NCBI RefSeq assembly: GCF_003762835.1
Contig: NZ_RJWA01000009.1
Location: forward strand, 62,001 to 126,000
Reading direction: 5' to 3'
Source of the DNA: Micromonospora sp. HM5-17
GTDB taxonomy: Bacteria; Actinomycetota; Actinomycetes; Mycobacteriales; Micromonosporaceae
Length of the DNA: 64,000 nt
In this document: in pieces, positions 9,143 to 17,657 of the stretch
How positions within the stretch are numbered: position 1 is the stretch's first letter
Layout: the number at the start of each line of letters is the position of its first letter
The notes under the pieces: generated by a model
Seen by the model: the letters and a program-made list of their open reading frames with translations, nothing else
What the model was told of the DNA's origin: nothing
The model's database searches: none
Program-made: the position numbers and the translations under genes

Positions 9143-9152
9143 AGGAGGAGGG
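9143..9152 (+). promoter_or_regulatory. Strong Shine-Dalgarno for the 9157 gene
   Basis: AGGAGGAG lies about 6 nt before ATG 9157, one of the best ribosome-binding sites in the window, and fixes the start of this gene in an otherwise decayed strip. Confidence 0.75.
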
Positions 9153-9156
9153 CCTG

Positions 9157-10077
9157 ATGCCGACGTACGCGCAGCTCCAGGCCGAGCGGTGGTGGGGCCG
9201 GGAGGTCGTCACCGACGAGATGGACTGGCTCGGCGACGAACTCTGCCGGCGGACCGGCCGGCCCCGGGCCGCGGTCGGGATCAAGGGCGACAACCTGCAC
9301 CTGCGGGGGGCGCACCGGTCGCAGGAGTGGATCCTCAGGTCCCGGTACGCCACCTCCCGGACGTACACGGTCCAGTCTGGGCTGACCGCGACCCAGGCCC
9401 GGCACATCGCCGGCCTGGACTTCAACCCCGGCAGCACGTCCGAGATGATCCGCCAGTCCACGCGGATCATCGCCGCGATGAAGGCCGGCCGGCTGGACGA
9501 GATCGTCGAGTTCTTCGGCACCACCGATGGCCGGACTGTCGACGGCTGGAACACCCGGAAGAACCGGAGGCTCACCGCCGACTCCAGTCATCTGTGGCAC
9601 TGGCACCTGAGCATTGATCGGCGGCACTGCGCCGATCGGCGACTCATGGAGCGGATCCTCGCGATCGTGCTCGGAGACGACGACCCAGGAGGAGACGACA
9701 TGCTCGGAGTCAGAAGAGGCGACCAGGGAGACCGGGTGCTGGCGCTCCAGCACACGCTGATCGAGGCCGGATTCGACCCGGGGAAGCCGGATGGCGTGTA
9801 CGGGGAACGGACGGCCAAGGCCGTCTTCGAGATGCGGAAGGCGGCTGGCAGTGTCGCCGCCAAGGACGGCAACGAGATCACTCCCGCGACGTACGCGCAG
9901 TTGCTCAAGATGGTGGCGAGGCGGAACGGCGCCGGGAGGCAGGGGCCTGCCGGCCCGCAGGGTCCCGCCGGCCCGCCGGGGCCGCGGGGCGAGCCCGGGC
10001 CGCCGGGCGAGATCGACTACGTACGGCTCGTCGATGAGCTGCTGCGCCGGCTCGCCGCGCAGTCCGGGCAGGAGTGA
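9157..10077 (+). CDS. Peptidoglycan-binding-like protein with collagen-like tail
   Basis: A 306-residue protein in three parts. Residues 1-175 form an unassigned domain with a His-rich HLWHWHLSIDRR motif, reminiscent of metal-dependent endolysin-type domains but not proof of one. Residues 185-255 resemble a peptidoglycan-binding repeat (LGVRRGDQGDRVLALQHTL, then DGVYGERTAKAVFEMRK). About eight Gly-X-Y triplets (GPAGPQGPAGPPGPRGEP) follow, then a short acidic C-terminus. There is no signal peptide. The mix of cell-wall-binding and collagen-like modules is common in phage lysis or tail proteins; here it lies among decayed genes near a tRNA. It is not recognised as a named family. Confidence 0.7.
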   Translation: MPTYAQLQAERWWGREVVTDEMDWLGDELCRRTGRPRAAVGIKGDNLHLRGAHRSQEWILRSRYATSRTYTVQSGLTATQARHIAGLDFNPGSTSEMIRQSTRIIAAMKAGRLDEIVEFFGTTDGRTVDGWNTRKNRRLTADSSHLWHWHLSIDRRHCADRRLMERILAIVLGDDDPGGDDMLGVRRGDQGDRVLALQHTLIEAGFDPGKPDGVYGERTAKAVFEMRKAAGSVAAKDGNEITPATYAQLLKMVARRNGAGRQGPAGPQGPAGPPGPRGEPGPPGEIDYVRLVDELLRRLAAQSGQE

Positions 10078-10246
10078 CCGTGGATCCCCGCCACCTGATC
10101 GGATGACCGGCCCGGGGCTGGACTCCGCAGGCACCCCGGGCCGGCGGGGCGCCGGTCGGCTCGTACACGCCGACCCGGCGCCCATCACGGAGGACCGTAG
10201 AGGTGATCACGAAACGCCACAGGGACAAACCGTCCCCCCGGGGCGG
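10078..10246. other. Short intergenic stretch
   Basis: 169 bp between the converging 9157 and 10247 genes. A GTG frame from 10203 runs antisense into the next gene and looks like a shadow. No clear hairpin with a T tract is seen. Confidence 0.4.
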
Positions 10247-10987
10247 CTACCCGTCGAGGCCGATCGCGAGCGCCAGCTCCCGCGCGTCCTCACCGACCGT
10301 GCCCCGCCGGCCGGCGAGCTCGAGTACCGCCATCCGGGCGTGCGGCCGATGGCGGACGGTATCGACGCTCTCCCGCAGGGCCCGGCCGAGGAGGTGCACG
10401 GCCGCGACGTCCTCGCCGCGCATCAGGTACGCGCGGGCCGCATCGATTAGGTGGGTCGCCCGGCGAGTATGGGACGGCAGGGACGAGTAGTCGGTGGCGG
10501 TGGCCCGCCGGATGGCCTCCCCGGGGCGCACGAGGTCGATCTCCACCGTCACGCCGTAGGCGGCAACGGCGGCGGGCCCGAACATCAGCCAGGGGTGGGC
10601 GTACCTGTCCCCGAGCCGGGCCGCCGTTGCCTCGGCGGCGTCCCACGCCCGCCACGCCTGCCCCGCCCGACCCGCCTTGGCGTGCCCCAGCGCCAGGCCG
10701 AGGTGGAGCTGTCCCCAGCGGGCAGCCTGCTCCGGACCGCCAGTGGGGTCGAGCATCGAAGCAGCGTCGGTGAGCACCTGCTCGGCGGCGTCGACCTGGT
10801 TCGACGCCCGGTACACGTGGGCGTAGTACCAGGCCGCGACCGCGATCGCGCCCGGGTCGTCCGCGTCCTGCGCGGCGATCATCGCCCGGTCGGCGGAGAG
10901 CCAGACTTCGGGGCGGGGCCGCCACTTCGGACGGTACACCGCCCGGCCCGGCGTGTAGAGCTTGTAGGCGTACGGCTCGCGGCCCAC
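10247..10987 (-). CDS. N-terminally truncated TPR-containing regulator-like protein
   Basis: 246 residues of helical repeats resembling the C-terminal sensor part of actinobacterial XRE-type regulators (WLSADRAMIAAQDADDPGAI, then AWYYAHVYRASNQVDAAEQV, with TPR-like pairs up to ELAGRRGTVGEDARELALAI). Such proteins normally begin with a helix-turn-helix domain of about 70 residues plus a linker; none is found here, because the frame hits a stop near 11035. GTG 10987 is the only start close to the conserved part. The protein is probably a 5'-deleted remnant, though a stand-alone TPR protein is possible. Confidence 0.55.
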   Translation of the reverse strand: MGREPYAYKLYTPGRAVYRPKWRPRPEVWLSADRAMIAAQDADDPGAIAVAAWYYAHVYRASNQVDAAEQVLTDAASMLDPTGGPEQAARWGQLHLGLALGHAKAGRAGQAWRAWDAAEATAARLGDRYAHPWLMFGPAAVAAYGVTVEIDLVRPGEAIRRATATDYSSLPSHTRRATHLIDAARAYLMRGEDVAAVHLLGRALRESVDTVRHRPHARMAVLELAGRRGTVGEDARELALAIGLDG

Positions 10988-11213
10988 GCTGGACCGGTCG
11001 CAGCGGCCGGACGTATTCGATCCCTTATCGAGGCTTTACCGCCACTTGGCGCTTGGGTGATCTTAGCCTTACGTTCCGTCAATTTCAAACGTGTGTTCGA
11101 TCGGATCTTGATCGCAGCCCATGGGGACCGAAGTATCCGATCTGTGGCAACCAGTCGCGCTTGCGTCACTCGGGCGGTGACTCATGGCTGACTCACGATC
11201 TTGTAGGAAGATC

Positions 11214-11249
11214 AAGAAAGCCCCAGATCAGAAGGCTCTGACCTGGGGC
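11214..11249 (-). terminator. Intrinsic terminator of tRNA-Pro
   Basis: A 13-bp stem with one G-T pair (11220-11232 with 11237-11249) and a 4-nt loop lies just beyond the tRNA 3' end and is followed on the minus strand by TTTCTT. It is the most classical terminator in the window. Confidence 0.85.
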
Positions 11250-11255
11250 TTTTGC

Positions 11256-11332
<77 letters not shown>

Positions 11333-11346
11333 AAGCGTGCTGAGTC

Positions 11347-11375
11347 ATAGTAGCCCACCCGTCCCGTCGGGCAAA
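11347..11375 (-). promoter_or_regulatory. tRNA-Pro promoter
   Basis: On the minus strand TTTGCC (11370-11375) and TACTAT (11347-11352) are separated by exactly 17 bp, with the -10 box 14 nt before the mature tRNA 5' end. Spacing and position suit a housekeeping sigma promoter. Confidence 0.7.
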
Positions 11376-11555
11376 TTCGGTATCCCGCCCGCTGCGACGG
11401 GTCCCACACCAGCCCGCCCAGCAGCCCGGTCGACGGCGGCCGACGGCCCAGCTGACGACGGCGACCGGCTGCCCCGATGGTCCGGCCGGGCGGCCGCGCG
11501 GCTCGGGCGGGGCGATCGGCGAAGCCGCCCCTGCCCGGCCGCGTCGGCGTGACGG

Positions 11556-12449
11556 TCAGCGGGGGATCAGGGTCAGCAGTGACGCCTCCGGCCGGCAGGC
11601 GAACCGGACCGGGGCGGTCGGGTGGGTGCCAAGCCCGGCGGAGACGTGCAGCCAGGCGTCCGACCCGGGCCAGCGGTGTAGGCCTCGGGCCATGGACCGG
11701 GGCAGGCCGCAGTTGGTGGTGAGGGCACCGACGAACGGCACCCGGACCTGGCCGCCGTGGGTGTGCCCGGCGAGCAGCAGGGTGAAGCCGTCGGCCGCCA
11801 TGTCGTCCAACACCCGGGGCTCCGGCGAGTGGGTAACCCCGATCGCCAGGTCGACCGCCGTGTCCACCGGCCCGGCGACCGCGCCGTAGTCGTCCCGGTC
11901 GACGTGCGGGTCGTCGACGCCGACCAGCTCGATCGTCCGTCCGCCGGCCTTGATCGTGGTACGGGCGTTGTTGAGGTCCGCCCAGCCCGCCCCGACCAGC
12001 ACCTCTCGGAGATCCTCGACGGGCAGCTCGACGCCCTGGACGTACTCGCGCTCGGGCAGGAGGTAGCCGAACGGGTTCTTCCAGACCGGCCCCCGGTAGT
12101 CGTTCGAGCCGAAGACGAAGGCACCCGGCAGGTCGAGCAGGGGTTGCAGCGCACGCAGGGCCCCGGGGACCGCCTCGGGGTGGGCCAGATTGTCCCCGGT
12201 GACCACGACCAGATCCGGGTCGGTGCCGGCGAGCGCCGCCACCCAGTTCTGCTTGCGCCGCTGGTCGGGCATCATGTGCATGTCCGACAGGTGCAGGATG
12301 CGCAGCGGTTCGGCGTCGGCGGCGAGTACGGGTACGTCGTACCGGCGCAGGGTGAACATGTTGCGCTCGATCAGCGAGGCGTACGCCAGGGTGGCTCCGC
12401 CCGCCACGACGGCCCCGGCGGCGAGCCGGAATACAGTGCGCTTTCGCAT
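11556..12449 (-). CDS. Metallophosphoesterase, membrane-anchored
   Basis: A 297-residue calcineurin-like phosphoesterase with an N-terminal signal anchor (MRKRTVFRLAAGAVVAGG). Metal-binding motifs appear in order: LHLSDMHM, VTGDNLA, FGSNDYRG (in the GNHE position), and AGHTHGGQV near the C-terminus. It resembles the Rv3683-type enzyme beside PonA2 in mycobacteria; related proteins hydrolyse phosphodiesters or lipid-linked phosphates at the membrane. The frame runs to 12734, but ATG 12449 begins the signal anchor and sits 7 nt after a TACCCT box. It is divergent from yqeY across 25 bp. Confidence 0.92.
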   Translation of the reverse strand: MRKRTVFRLAAGAVVAGGATLAYASLIERNMFTLRRYDVPVLAADAEPLRILHLSDMHMMPDQRRKQNWVAALAGTDPDLVVVTGDNLAHPEAVPGALRALQPLLDLPGAFVFGSNDYRGPVWKNPFGYLLPEREYVQGVELPVEDLREVLVGAGWADLNNARTTIKAGGRTIELVGVDDPHVDRDDYGAVAGPVDTAVDLAIGVTHSPEPRVLDDMAADGFTLLLAGHTHGGQVRVPFVGALTTNCGLPRSMARGLHRWPGSDAWLHVSAGLGTHPTAPVRFACRPEASLLTLIPR

Positions 12450-12456
12450 GGTGCTC

Positions 12457-12462
12457 AGGGTA
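12457..12462 (-). promoter_or_regulatory. Leaderless-type -10 box for the metallophosphoesterase
   Basis: TACCCT on the minus strand, 7 nt before ATG 12449. It shares two bases with the opposite-strand box of yqeY, so the two promoters overlap. Confidence 0.55.
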
Positions 12463-12466
12463 GTTT
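12461..12466 (+). promoter_or_regulatory. Leaderless-type -10 box for yqeY
   Basis: TAGTTT on the plus strand, 8 nt before ATG 12475, with no Shine-Dalgarno in between. Confidence 0.5.
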
Positions 12467-12474
12467 GGCCATTC

Positions 12475-12933
12475 ATGAGCACCTTGAAGGACCTCCTCAC
12501 CGCCGACATGCGCAGCGCGTTGAAGGCCCGCGACGAGTTGACCACCTCCACCCTGCGGATGGCGCTGGCCGCGATCGGTAACGCCGAGGTCGCCGGCGCG
12601 GAGAAGCGGGAACTCTCCGATGACGAGGTGCTGGCGGTGCTGACCCGGGAGGCGAAGAAGCGCCGGGAGGCGGCCGCTGCCTTCGCCAACGCCGGCCGCA
12701 CCGAGCAGGCGGACCGGGAGCGGGCCGAGGGCAAGGTGTTGGAGCGCTACCTGCCCAAGCAGCTCTCCGATGAGGAGTTGGCCGAGGTGGTGGCGGGAGC
12801 GCTGGCCGCCGGCGGGTTCACCGGGCAGCGGCAGATGGGCCCGGCGATGAAGGCCGCGCAGGCCGCGGTGGCCGGCCGGGCCGAGGGGAGCCGGGTGGCC
12901 GCCGAGGTACGCCGCCAGCTCGCCGCCGGCTGA
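12475..12933 (+). CDS. GatB/YqeY domain protein
   Basis: A 152-residue cytosolic protein of the YqeY family, homologous to the C-terminal tRNA-binding region of GatB amidotransferase. Visible features are MSTLKDLLTADMRSALKARD, the conserved charged helix REAKKRREAAAAFANAGR and the C-terminal helical tail. YqeY proteins are widespread with no settled reaction. Start ATG 12475 is the first methionine after the TAGTTT box. The gene ends in front of a strong hairpin shared with the converging PBP gene. Confidence 0.92.
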   Translation: MSTLKDLLTADMRSALKARDELTTSTLRMALAAIGNAEVAGAEKRELSDDEVLAVLTREAKKRREAAAAFANAGRTEQADRERAEGKVLERYLPKQLSDEELAEVVAGALAAGGFTGQRQMGPAMKAAQAAVAGRAEGSRVAAEVRRQLAAG

Positions 12934-13044
12934 GAGCTGCGGGGTACGCCACCGGCGGACGGCCGGCTCGACAGCCGACGGCCCGGGTTCGGGCCACGAC
13001 ACGAGGCGACGACCGAGGCCACGGAACCAGGCCAGGGAACGAGG

Positions 13045-13077
13045 CGGGCGGGCACCCAGTGCGGGTGCCCGCCCGTT
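13045..13077. terminator. Bidirectional hairpin between yqeY and the PBP gene
   Basis: A perfect 13-bp stem (13045-13057 with 13063-13075) and 5-nt loop AGTGC lie in the gap between converging genes, with a short TT after the stem. It could stop transcription from both sides. Confidence 0.7.
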
Positions 13078-13138
13078 CGTCGTACCCGATCGGCGGCTGG
13101 CGGTGCGGTGACCTGGCGGCGGGATCCGCCGGTTAAGC

Positions 13139-15589
13139 TCAGCGGCCCGGCGGTCGGGGACCCCCGGGTCCGCCCGGTCCACCGGGACCACCCGGTCCGT
13201 TCGGTCCGCCCGGTCCGTCGCCGTCGGACGGGCTCTGCCCGTTGCTGACCAGGATCGTCACCGGCCCGCCCTTGATGGTGCGGCCATCGGGGCTGGTCCC
13301 GGCGGCCGTGCCGGCCGGGCACCGGGAGTTGACCCGGGTCGGGGAGATGTCGACGTCGAAGCCGGCACCGCGCAACCGCGACCGGGCGGTGTCGATGGAC
13401 TGGCAGGTGACGTCGGGAATCGAGCGCTGCTCCCCGTTGACCAGCTTGCCGCTTGGCGGGGTGAACTCGATCGCCTCCTTACCCTTCATCGCGTCCCGCA
13501 GCGTCTGGTAGACGGCGTGGTTGACCCCGCCGGGCTCGTTGTGGCCCATCCTCTGGGTCGTGTCGGCCCAGTCCGGGTCGGCGAGGATGCCGGCGACCGC
13601 GAGCTGCTTGGTCATCACCACCAGCGAGGCGGTCTTGTCTCCGTCGGTGGTGCCGCTCTTGCCGGCGACCGGCTTGCCGACGATGCCGCGGACGTTGCCG
13701 GCGGTGGCGCCGGCGCACCGGCTGGTGGCGGAGCGGTCCCCGACCGGGCAGCGGGCGGCGTCGACGGCGGCCCGGGCCACCTCGGTCTTGATCCTCTGCT
13801 CGCAGCGCGGGTTGGCGATGTCGAGCTTGTTCCCCTCCTGGTCGCGAATCTGCTGCACCGGGATCGGTTCACAGTACTTGCCGTCGGCGGCGAGGGTGGC
13901 GTACGCGTTGGCCAGCTCCAGCGGGGTGGTCTGGGAGACACCCAGGGTGAAGGCGCCCCACTGCCGGGCGGCCTGCTGGTTGTTGGCGAAGCGGGCGTCG
14001 TTGCTGGCCCGGAAGGTGATCCCCATCCGCTTGGCCACCTCGACGACCTTGTCCGCGCCGACCCGCTCCTGGAGCGGCACGAAGTAGGTGTTCACCGACT
14101 TACCGAAGGCGCTCCACATGTTGTGCCGGCCGGCCATGCTGGCGCTGGCGTTCTTCGGGCAGTACCGGTTGGTGCCCGGACAGGCGGCGGGGGAGTTGTA
14201 CTCGACGATGTAGTTCGAGCGGTAGACCGGCTTCGCGTCGATCGTCGTCGCGAGAGGGTAACCCGCCTCGAGGGCGGCTACCAGGGTGAACATCTTGAAC
14301 GTCGAGCCGGCCTGGTAGCCGGTGATGTCCCCACCACCGGTGAGCAGCGGGTTGGTGGTGTTCGGGTAGGTGCCGCGGATCCCCTTCGCCCGCTTGGCCG
14401 GGTTGCTCGACAGCTTGTTCTTCGGGTGCTCCGGGTCGTCGAGCTTGTAGTTCCGGTTGACCGCCAGGGCGCGGACCCGCCCGGTGCCGGGCTCGACCAC
14501 CGCCACCATCATGGCTTCCTTCTTGCCCGTCTTGACGTTGCGCTCGACGGCCTTCTTGGCGGCGGACTGCACCTTGGCGTCGAGGGTGGTGACGATGCTG
14601 TAGCCGCCGCTCTTGAGCCGCCGCTCCCGGTCGTACGGGGTGGCGCCGAAGGTCTCCTGCTGCATCCACCAGCGGTAGAAGTAGTCGCAGAAGAAGCCCC
14701 AGTCGTTCTTGTTGGCCGCGACGCAGCCGTTCGGGGTGCGCTTGTCCTTGACCACCAGCTTGACCGCCTTGGCCGCGGCGGCTTCCTCCGGCGTGATCGC
14801 CCCGGTGTCGACCATCTGGTCGAGGACCCAGTTGCGCCGATCCACCGCCGCCGGGTAGCCGGCCTTGGTGGTCGGGTCGTTGTCGGAGGGGGCCTTGACC
14901 ATGCCGGCCAGCATCGCGGCCTCCTCCAGCTTCAGGTCCCTCGGATGCTTCCCAAAGTAGACCTGGCTGGCGGCGAAGATGCCGTACGCGCCGTTGCCGA
15001 ACGGGGCGATGTTGAGGTAGCCCTCGAGGATCTGTTCCTTGGTGAGGTCGGCCTCGAGCTGGAGCGCGTACCGCATCTCCCGCAGCTTCCGGGCGCTGGT
15101 GTCCTCGGTCGCCGCCACCACGTCCTGGGGGTGGGTGGCGGAGTAGGCGATGCTGAGCCGGACGTATTGCATCGTCAACGTCGAGGCGCCCTGGGTGGTG
15201 ACGCCGGCCTGGTTGTTGGCGACGAAGGCGCGGGCGATACCGTTCATGTCGACGCCGTTGTGCTCGTAGAAGCGTTTGTCCTCGGCGGCGATCAGCGCCT
15301 TCTGCATGATGGGGGCGACGTCCTTCAGCGGCACGTCGCGCCGGTTCTCGTCGTACATGGTGGCCAGCGGCGTCTTGCCGTCCGACGCGTAGAGGTAGCT
15401 GATCTGCGGCGCCTTCTTGACGGTCAGCTCGGTGGGGAGCTTGTCGAACGTCTCCGCGCCGGCCTTCGCGGCCAAGCCGGTCATCGCCACCGCGGGGAAG
15501 GCGGCCGCGGCGACCACGACGCCGGCCAGTAGCCCACAGATCAGCAGCGACGCGGCGTTGGTGAAGACACTGTGGTCACGCTTCCGCAT
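13139..15589 (-). CDS. Class A penicillin-binding protein (PonA2-like)
   Basis: A bifunctional glycosyltransferase/transpeptidase for peptidoglycan (816 aa). A short basic N-terminus and one membrane helix precede the GT51 domain with the EDKRFYEHNGVD motif near residue 103. The transpeptidase domain has SxxK in GSTFKMF near 430, a later SVN motif in GKSVNTYFV, and KSGTT near 643. One PASTA-like domain (IPDVTCQSIDTARSRL, about 720-785) and a Gly/Pro tail end the protein. ATG 15589 is chosen over GTG 15598 because GAGG lies 8 nt before it. Position next to whiB and the metallophosphoesterase matches mycobacterial ponA2. Confidence 0.95.
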   Translation of the reverse strand: MRKRDHSVFTNAASLLICGLLAGVVVAAAAFPAVAMTGLAAKAGAETFDKLPTELTVKKAPQISYLYASDGKTPLATMYDENRRDVPLKDVAPIMQKALIAAEDKRFYEHNGVDMNGIARAFVANNQAGVTTQGASTLTMQYVRLSIAYSATHPQDVVAATEDTSARKLREMRYALQLEADLTKEQILEGYLNIAPFGNGAYGIFAASQVYFGKHPRDLKLEEAAMLAGMVKAPSDNDPTTKAGYPAAVDRRNWVLDQMVDTGAITPEEAAAAKAVKLVVKDKRTPNGCVAANKNDWGFFCDYFYRWWMQQETFGATPYDRERRLKSGGYSIVTTLDAKVQSAAKKAVERNVKTGKKEAMMVAVVEPGTGRVRALAVNRNYKLDDPEHPKNKLSSNPAKRAKGIRGTYPNTTNPLLTGGGDITGYQAGSTFKMFTLVAALEAGYPLATTIDAKPVYRSNYIVEYNSPAACPGTNRYCPKNASASMAGRHNMWSAFGKSVNTYFVPLQERVGADKVVEVAKRMGITFRASNDARFANNQQAARQWGAFTLGVSQTTPLELANAYATLAADGKYCEPIPVQQIRDQEGNKLDIANPRCEQRIKTEVARAAVDAARCPVGDRSATSRCAGATAGNVRGIVGKPVAGKSGTTDGDKTASLVVMTKQLAVAGILADPDWADTTQRMGHNEPGGVNHAVYQTLRDAMKGKEAIEFTPPSGKLVNGEQRSIPDVTCQSIDTARSRLRGAGFDVDISPTRVNSRCPAGTAAGTSPDGRTIKGGPVTILVSNGQSPSDGDGPGGPNGPGGPGGPGGPGGPRPPGR

Positions 15590-15998
15590 CCAGGTCACCT
15601 CGACAGGGTACGTGAGTCAGCACCGAGGCCGCCTCCGGCGTACTTTCCCCCATTTCCTGCGGGCGCCGGCCTCGTTGTGCTAAACGCACGACCCCTGGTG
15701 TGCGGTTGCGGGCTTCTGCTGCCGAGTCTCCTCCATCCGACGAGTCTCCGCAGCGTTTTCTCGGATCGTCGCCGGGTAGTCAGGGCCGGATTGCCGGACA
15801 GAGCATCACGGACCGTCCGGGTTGATGGATTTGGCTGACAACGTTGCGTAATCGGATGACTACAGAGCATGATGGTCGGGCGAGAGAATCGCACGTCGTC
15901 CGTGGTGCCCGGGGGGAGGGCGCCGCGGGTGGCCGGGGGGTTATCGCCGGCTGACCGGCTCTGGTCGGTAGCGGGACTGCAAGGGGGGACAGAAACAG
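15590..15998. other. Divergent promoter region between PBP and whiB
   Basis: About 410 bp with no convincing coding frame. AT-richer segments at 15735-15760 and 15820-15880 are likely promoter areas for the two divergent genes. GGGGGA stands before the whiB ATG. No riboswitch-like structure was recognised. Confidence 0.45.
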
Positions 15999-16316
15999 AT
16001 GGGCATGATCACAGACTGGCCCACGTTGGCGGCGTGTCAGAACGGTGACCCGGATGCGCTGTTCGTGCAAGGCGCCGAGCAGAACGTGGCGAAGCGGATC
16101 TGCCGCAGCTGCCCGGTCCGGTACGAGTGCCTGGCCGACGCGCTCGACAACCGCATCGAGTTCGGGGTCTGGGGCGGCATGACCGAGCGGGAGCGTCGGG
16201 CGCTGCTGCGCCGGCACCCCAACGTGCCCAGCTGGCGGAAGATGTTCGAGGCGGCGATGAAGAGCAAGGACGCGGCGACGAAGAAGAAGGACAAGGTTCT
16301 GGTCAACGCCGGCTGA
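15999..16316 (+). CDS. WhiB-family iron-sulfur regulator (WhiB4/WblA-like)
   Basis: A 105-residue WhiB protein. Four cluster ligands are present at C13, C35, C38 and C44 (CRSCPVRYEC), followed by the GVWGG turn and a Lys-rich tail (SKDAATKKKDK) for DNA contact. The family binds a [4Fe-4S] cluster and acts with the principal sigma factor. The neighbourhood (class A PBP on one side, two ArsA-like ATPases on the other) is that of whiB4 (Rv3681c) in mycobacteria and wblA in Streptomyces; wblA represses differentiation and whiB4 is redox-responsive. Orthology is inferred from synteny and motifs. Confidence 0.93.
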   Translation: MGMITDWPTLAACQNGDPDALFVQGAEQNVAKRICRSCPVRYECLADALDNRIEFGVWGGMTERERRALLRRHPNVPSWRKMFEAAMKSKDAATKKKDKVLVNAG

Positions 16317-16336
16317 GGCGCCGGACCGCCGGGCCG

Positions 16337-17485
16337 TCAGCCTCGGCTGATCGCGGCACCGATCGTGCGGAGCCCGTCGACGTCGTGCACGTCGGCGGGC
16401 TGTGCCGTGACCGCCGCCGTCGGCACCTGGGGGAACGCGTCGGTGAAGACCCGCGCCACCCGGCGCTCCCGGGCCGCCTGCTGGGCCAGCGCCGCGTGTG
16501 CCCGCAGCGTCTCCACCGTCGCCTCGTGCCCGCCCAACTCGGCGAGCCGAGCGGCGGCGGCCAGACTCTGCTCCGCGGTCGGTACCTCCACCGCGGTCCG
16601 GTGCACCCGGTTGAGGACCAGGCCGGCCAGCGGCATCCGCTCCTCGCTCAGCCGGCCCGCGAAGTAGGCCGCCTCCCGGATCGCGTCCGGCTCCGGCACC
16701 GCGACCAGCAGAAACGCCGTCTCCCGGGCCTGCAGGACCCGGTACGTCTGCTCCGCCCGCTGCCGGAAGCCGCCGAACATCGAGTCCAGCGCCGCCACGA
16801 AACCGGACAGATCAGTGAGCAACTGGGCGCCGAGCACCTTCTGCACCACCCGGGAGAACATCCCGAACGAGGCGGTGACCAGGCTGAACATGCTTCGCCC
16901 GCCGCTGCGGGCGGGGGCGAGGAGCAGCCGGAGCATCCGGCCGTCGAGGAACCGGGAGAGCCGGGCCGGCGCGTCGAGGAAGTCCAGCGCGGAGCGGGAC
17001 GGCGGGGTGTCGACCACGATCAGGTCCCACTCGCCCCGGGCGTGGAGCTGGCTCAGCTTCTCCATCGCCATGTACTCCTGCGTACCGGCGAAGGTCGAGC
17101 TCATCGCCTGGTAGAACGGGTTGGCGAAGATCTCTGCGGCCTTCGCGGGATCGGTGTGCGCGAGCACCACGTCGTCGAAGGTCCGCTTCATGTCCAGCAT
17201 CATGGCGTGCAGCTCGCCGCCGCTGGCCTCGGCGTCGATCCCCTTGACCTGCCGGGGCGTGTTGTCCAGCTCGGTCAGGCCGAGCGACTGGGCCAGCCGC
17301 CGCGCCGGGTCGATGGTCAGCACGACCGTACGCCGACCGTGGCGCTCCGCCGCCCGCAGCGCGAGCGCGGCCGCCGTGGTGGTCTTGCCGACCCCACCCG
17401 CGCCACAGCAGACCACGATCCGTATGCCGCGATCGGCGAGGATCCGGTCGATGTCCAGCTCCGGCGCTGGGTGATCGGAACGCAC
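16337..17485 (-). CDS. ArsA/Get3-like ATPase (first of pair)
   Basis: A 382-residue P-loop ATPase of the ArsA/Get3 class. The deviant Walker A GAGGVGKTT is at residues 28-36, IDPARRLAQSLGL is a switch-like segment, and VVDTPPSRSALDFLDAP is Walker B/switch II. No membrane segments. In mycobacteria the adjacent pair Rv3679/Rv3680 occupies the same place beside whiB4. ArsA relatives either drive arsenite efflux or, as Get3, handle tail-anchored proteins; with no arsenic genes nearby an arsenite role is not supported. The GTG 17485 start lies 6 nt after TACGCT. Confidence 0.92.
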   Translation of the reverse strand: MRSDHPAPELDIDRILADRGIRIVVCCGAGGVGKTTTAAALALRAAERHGRRTVVLTIDPARRLAQSLGLTELDNTPRQVKGIDAEASGGELHAMMLDMKRTFDDVVLAHTDPAKAAEIFANPFYQAMSSTFAGTQEYMAMEKLSQLHARGEWDLIVVDTPPSRSALDFLDAPARLSRFLDGRMLRLLLAPARSGGRSMFSLVTASFGMFSRVVQKVLGAQLLTDLSGFVAALDSMFGGFRQRAEQTYRVLQARETAFLLVAVPEPDAIREAAYFAGRLSEERMPLAGLVLNRVHRTAVEVPTAEQSLAAAARLAELGGHEATVETLRAHAALAQQAARERRVARVFTDAFPQVPTAAVTAQPADVHDVDGLRTIGAAISRG

Positions 17486-17491
17486 GAAACG

Positions 17492-17497
17492 AGCGTA
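17492..17497 (-). promoter_or_regulatory. Leaderless-type -10 box (ArsA-like 1)
   Basis: TACGCT, 6 nt before GTG 17485 on the minus strand; no Shine-Dalgarno between. Confidence 0.5.
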
Positions 17498-17657
17498 TCG
17501 GGACCGGGTGGCCGCGACGGCCTGCTGGCGCTCAGGTGTGAGTCAGTCGGCTCCGTCCCACCCGTTCGGGCGCTCCGGTCCGCCGCGCGGTGACCCGACC
17601 CACCCGCCGGTCAGGAGCCGCGGCGCACCGGCCGGTCGGGGGAGATTCACCCGCGGA

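Noticed and set aside
10203-10490. 95-codon frame with a possible ribosome-binding site
   Set aside because: It runs antisense through the TPR gene and its sequence is Arg/Ser/Ala low complexity.
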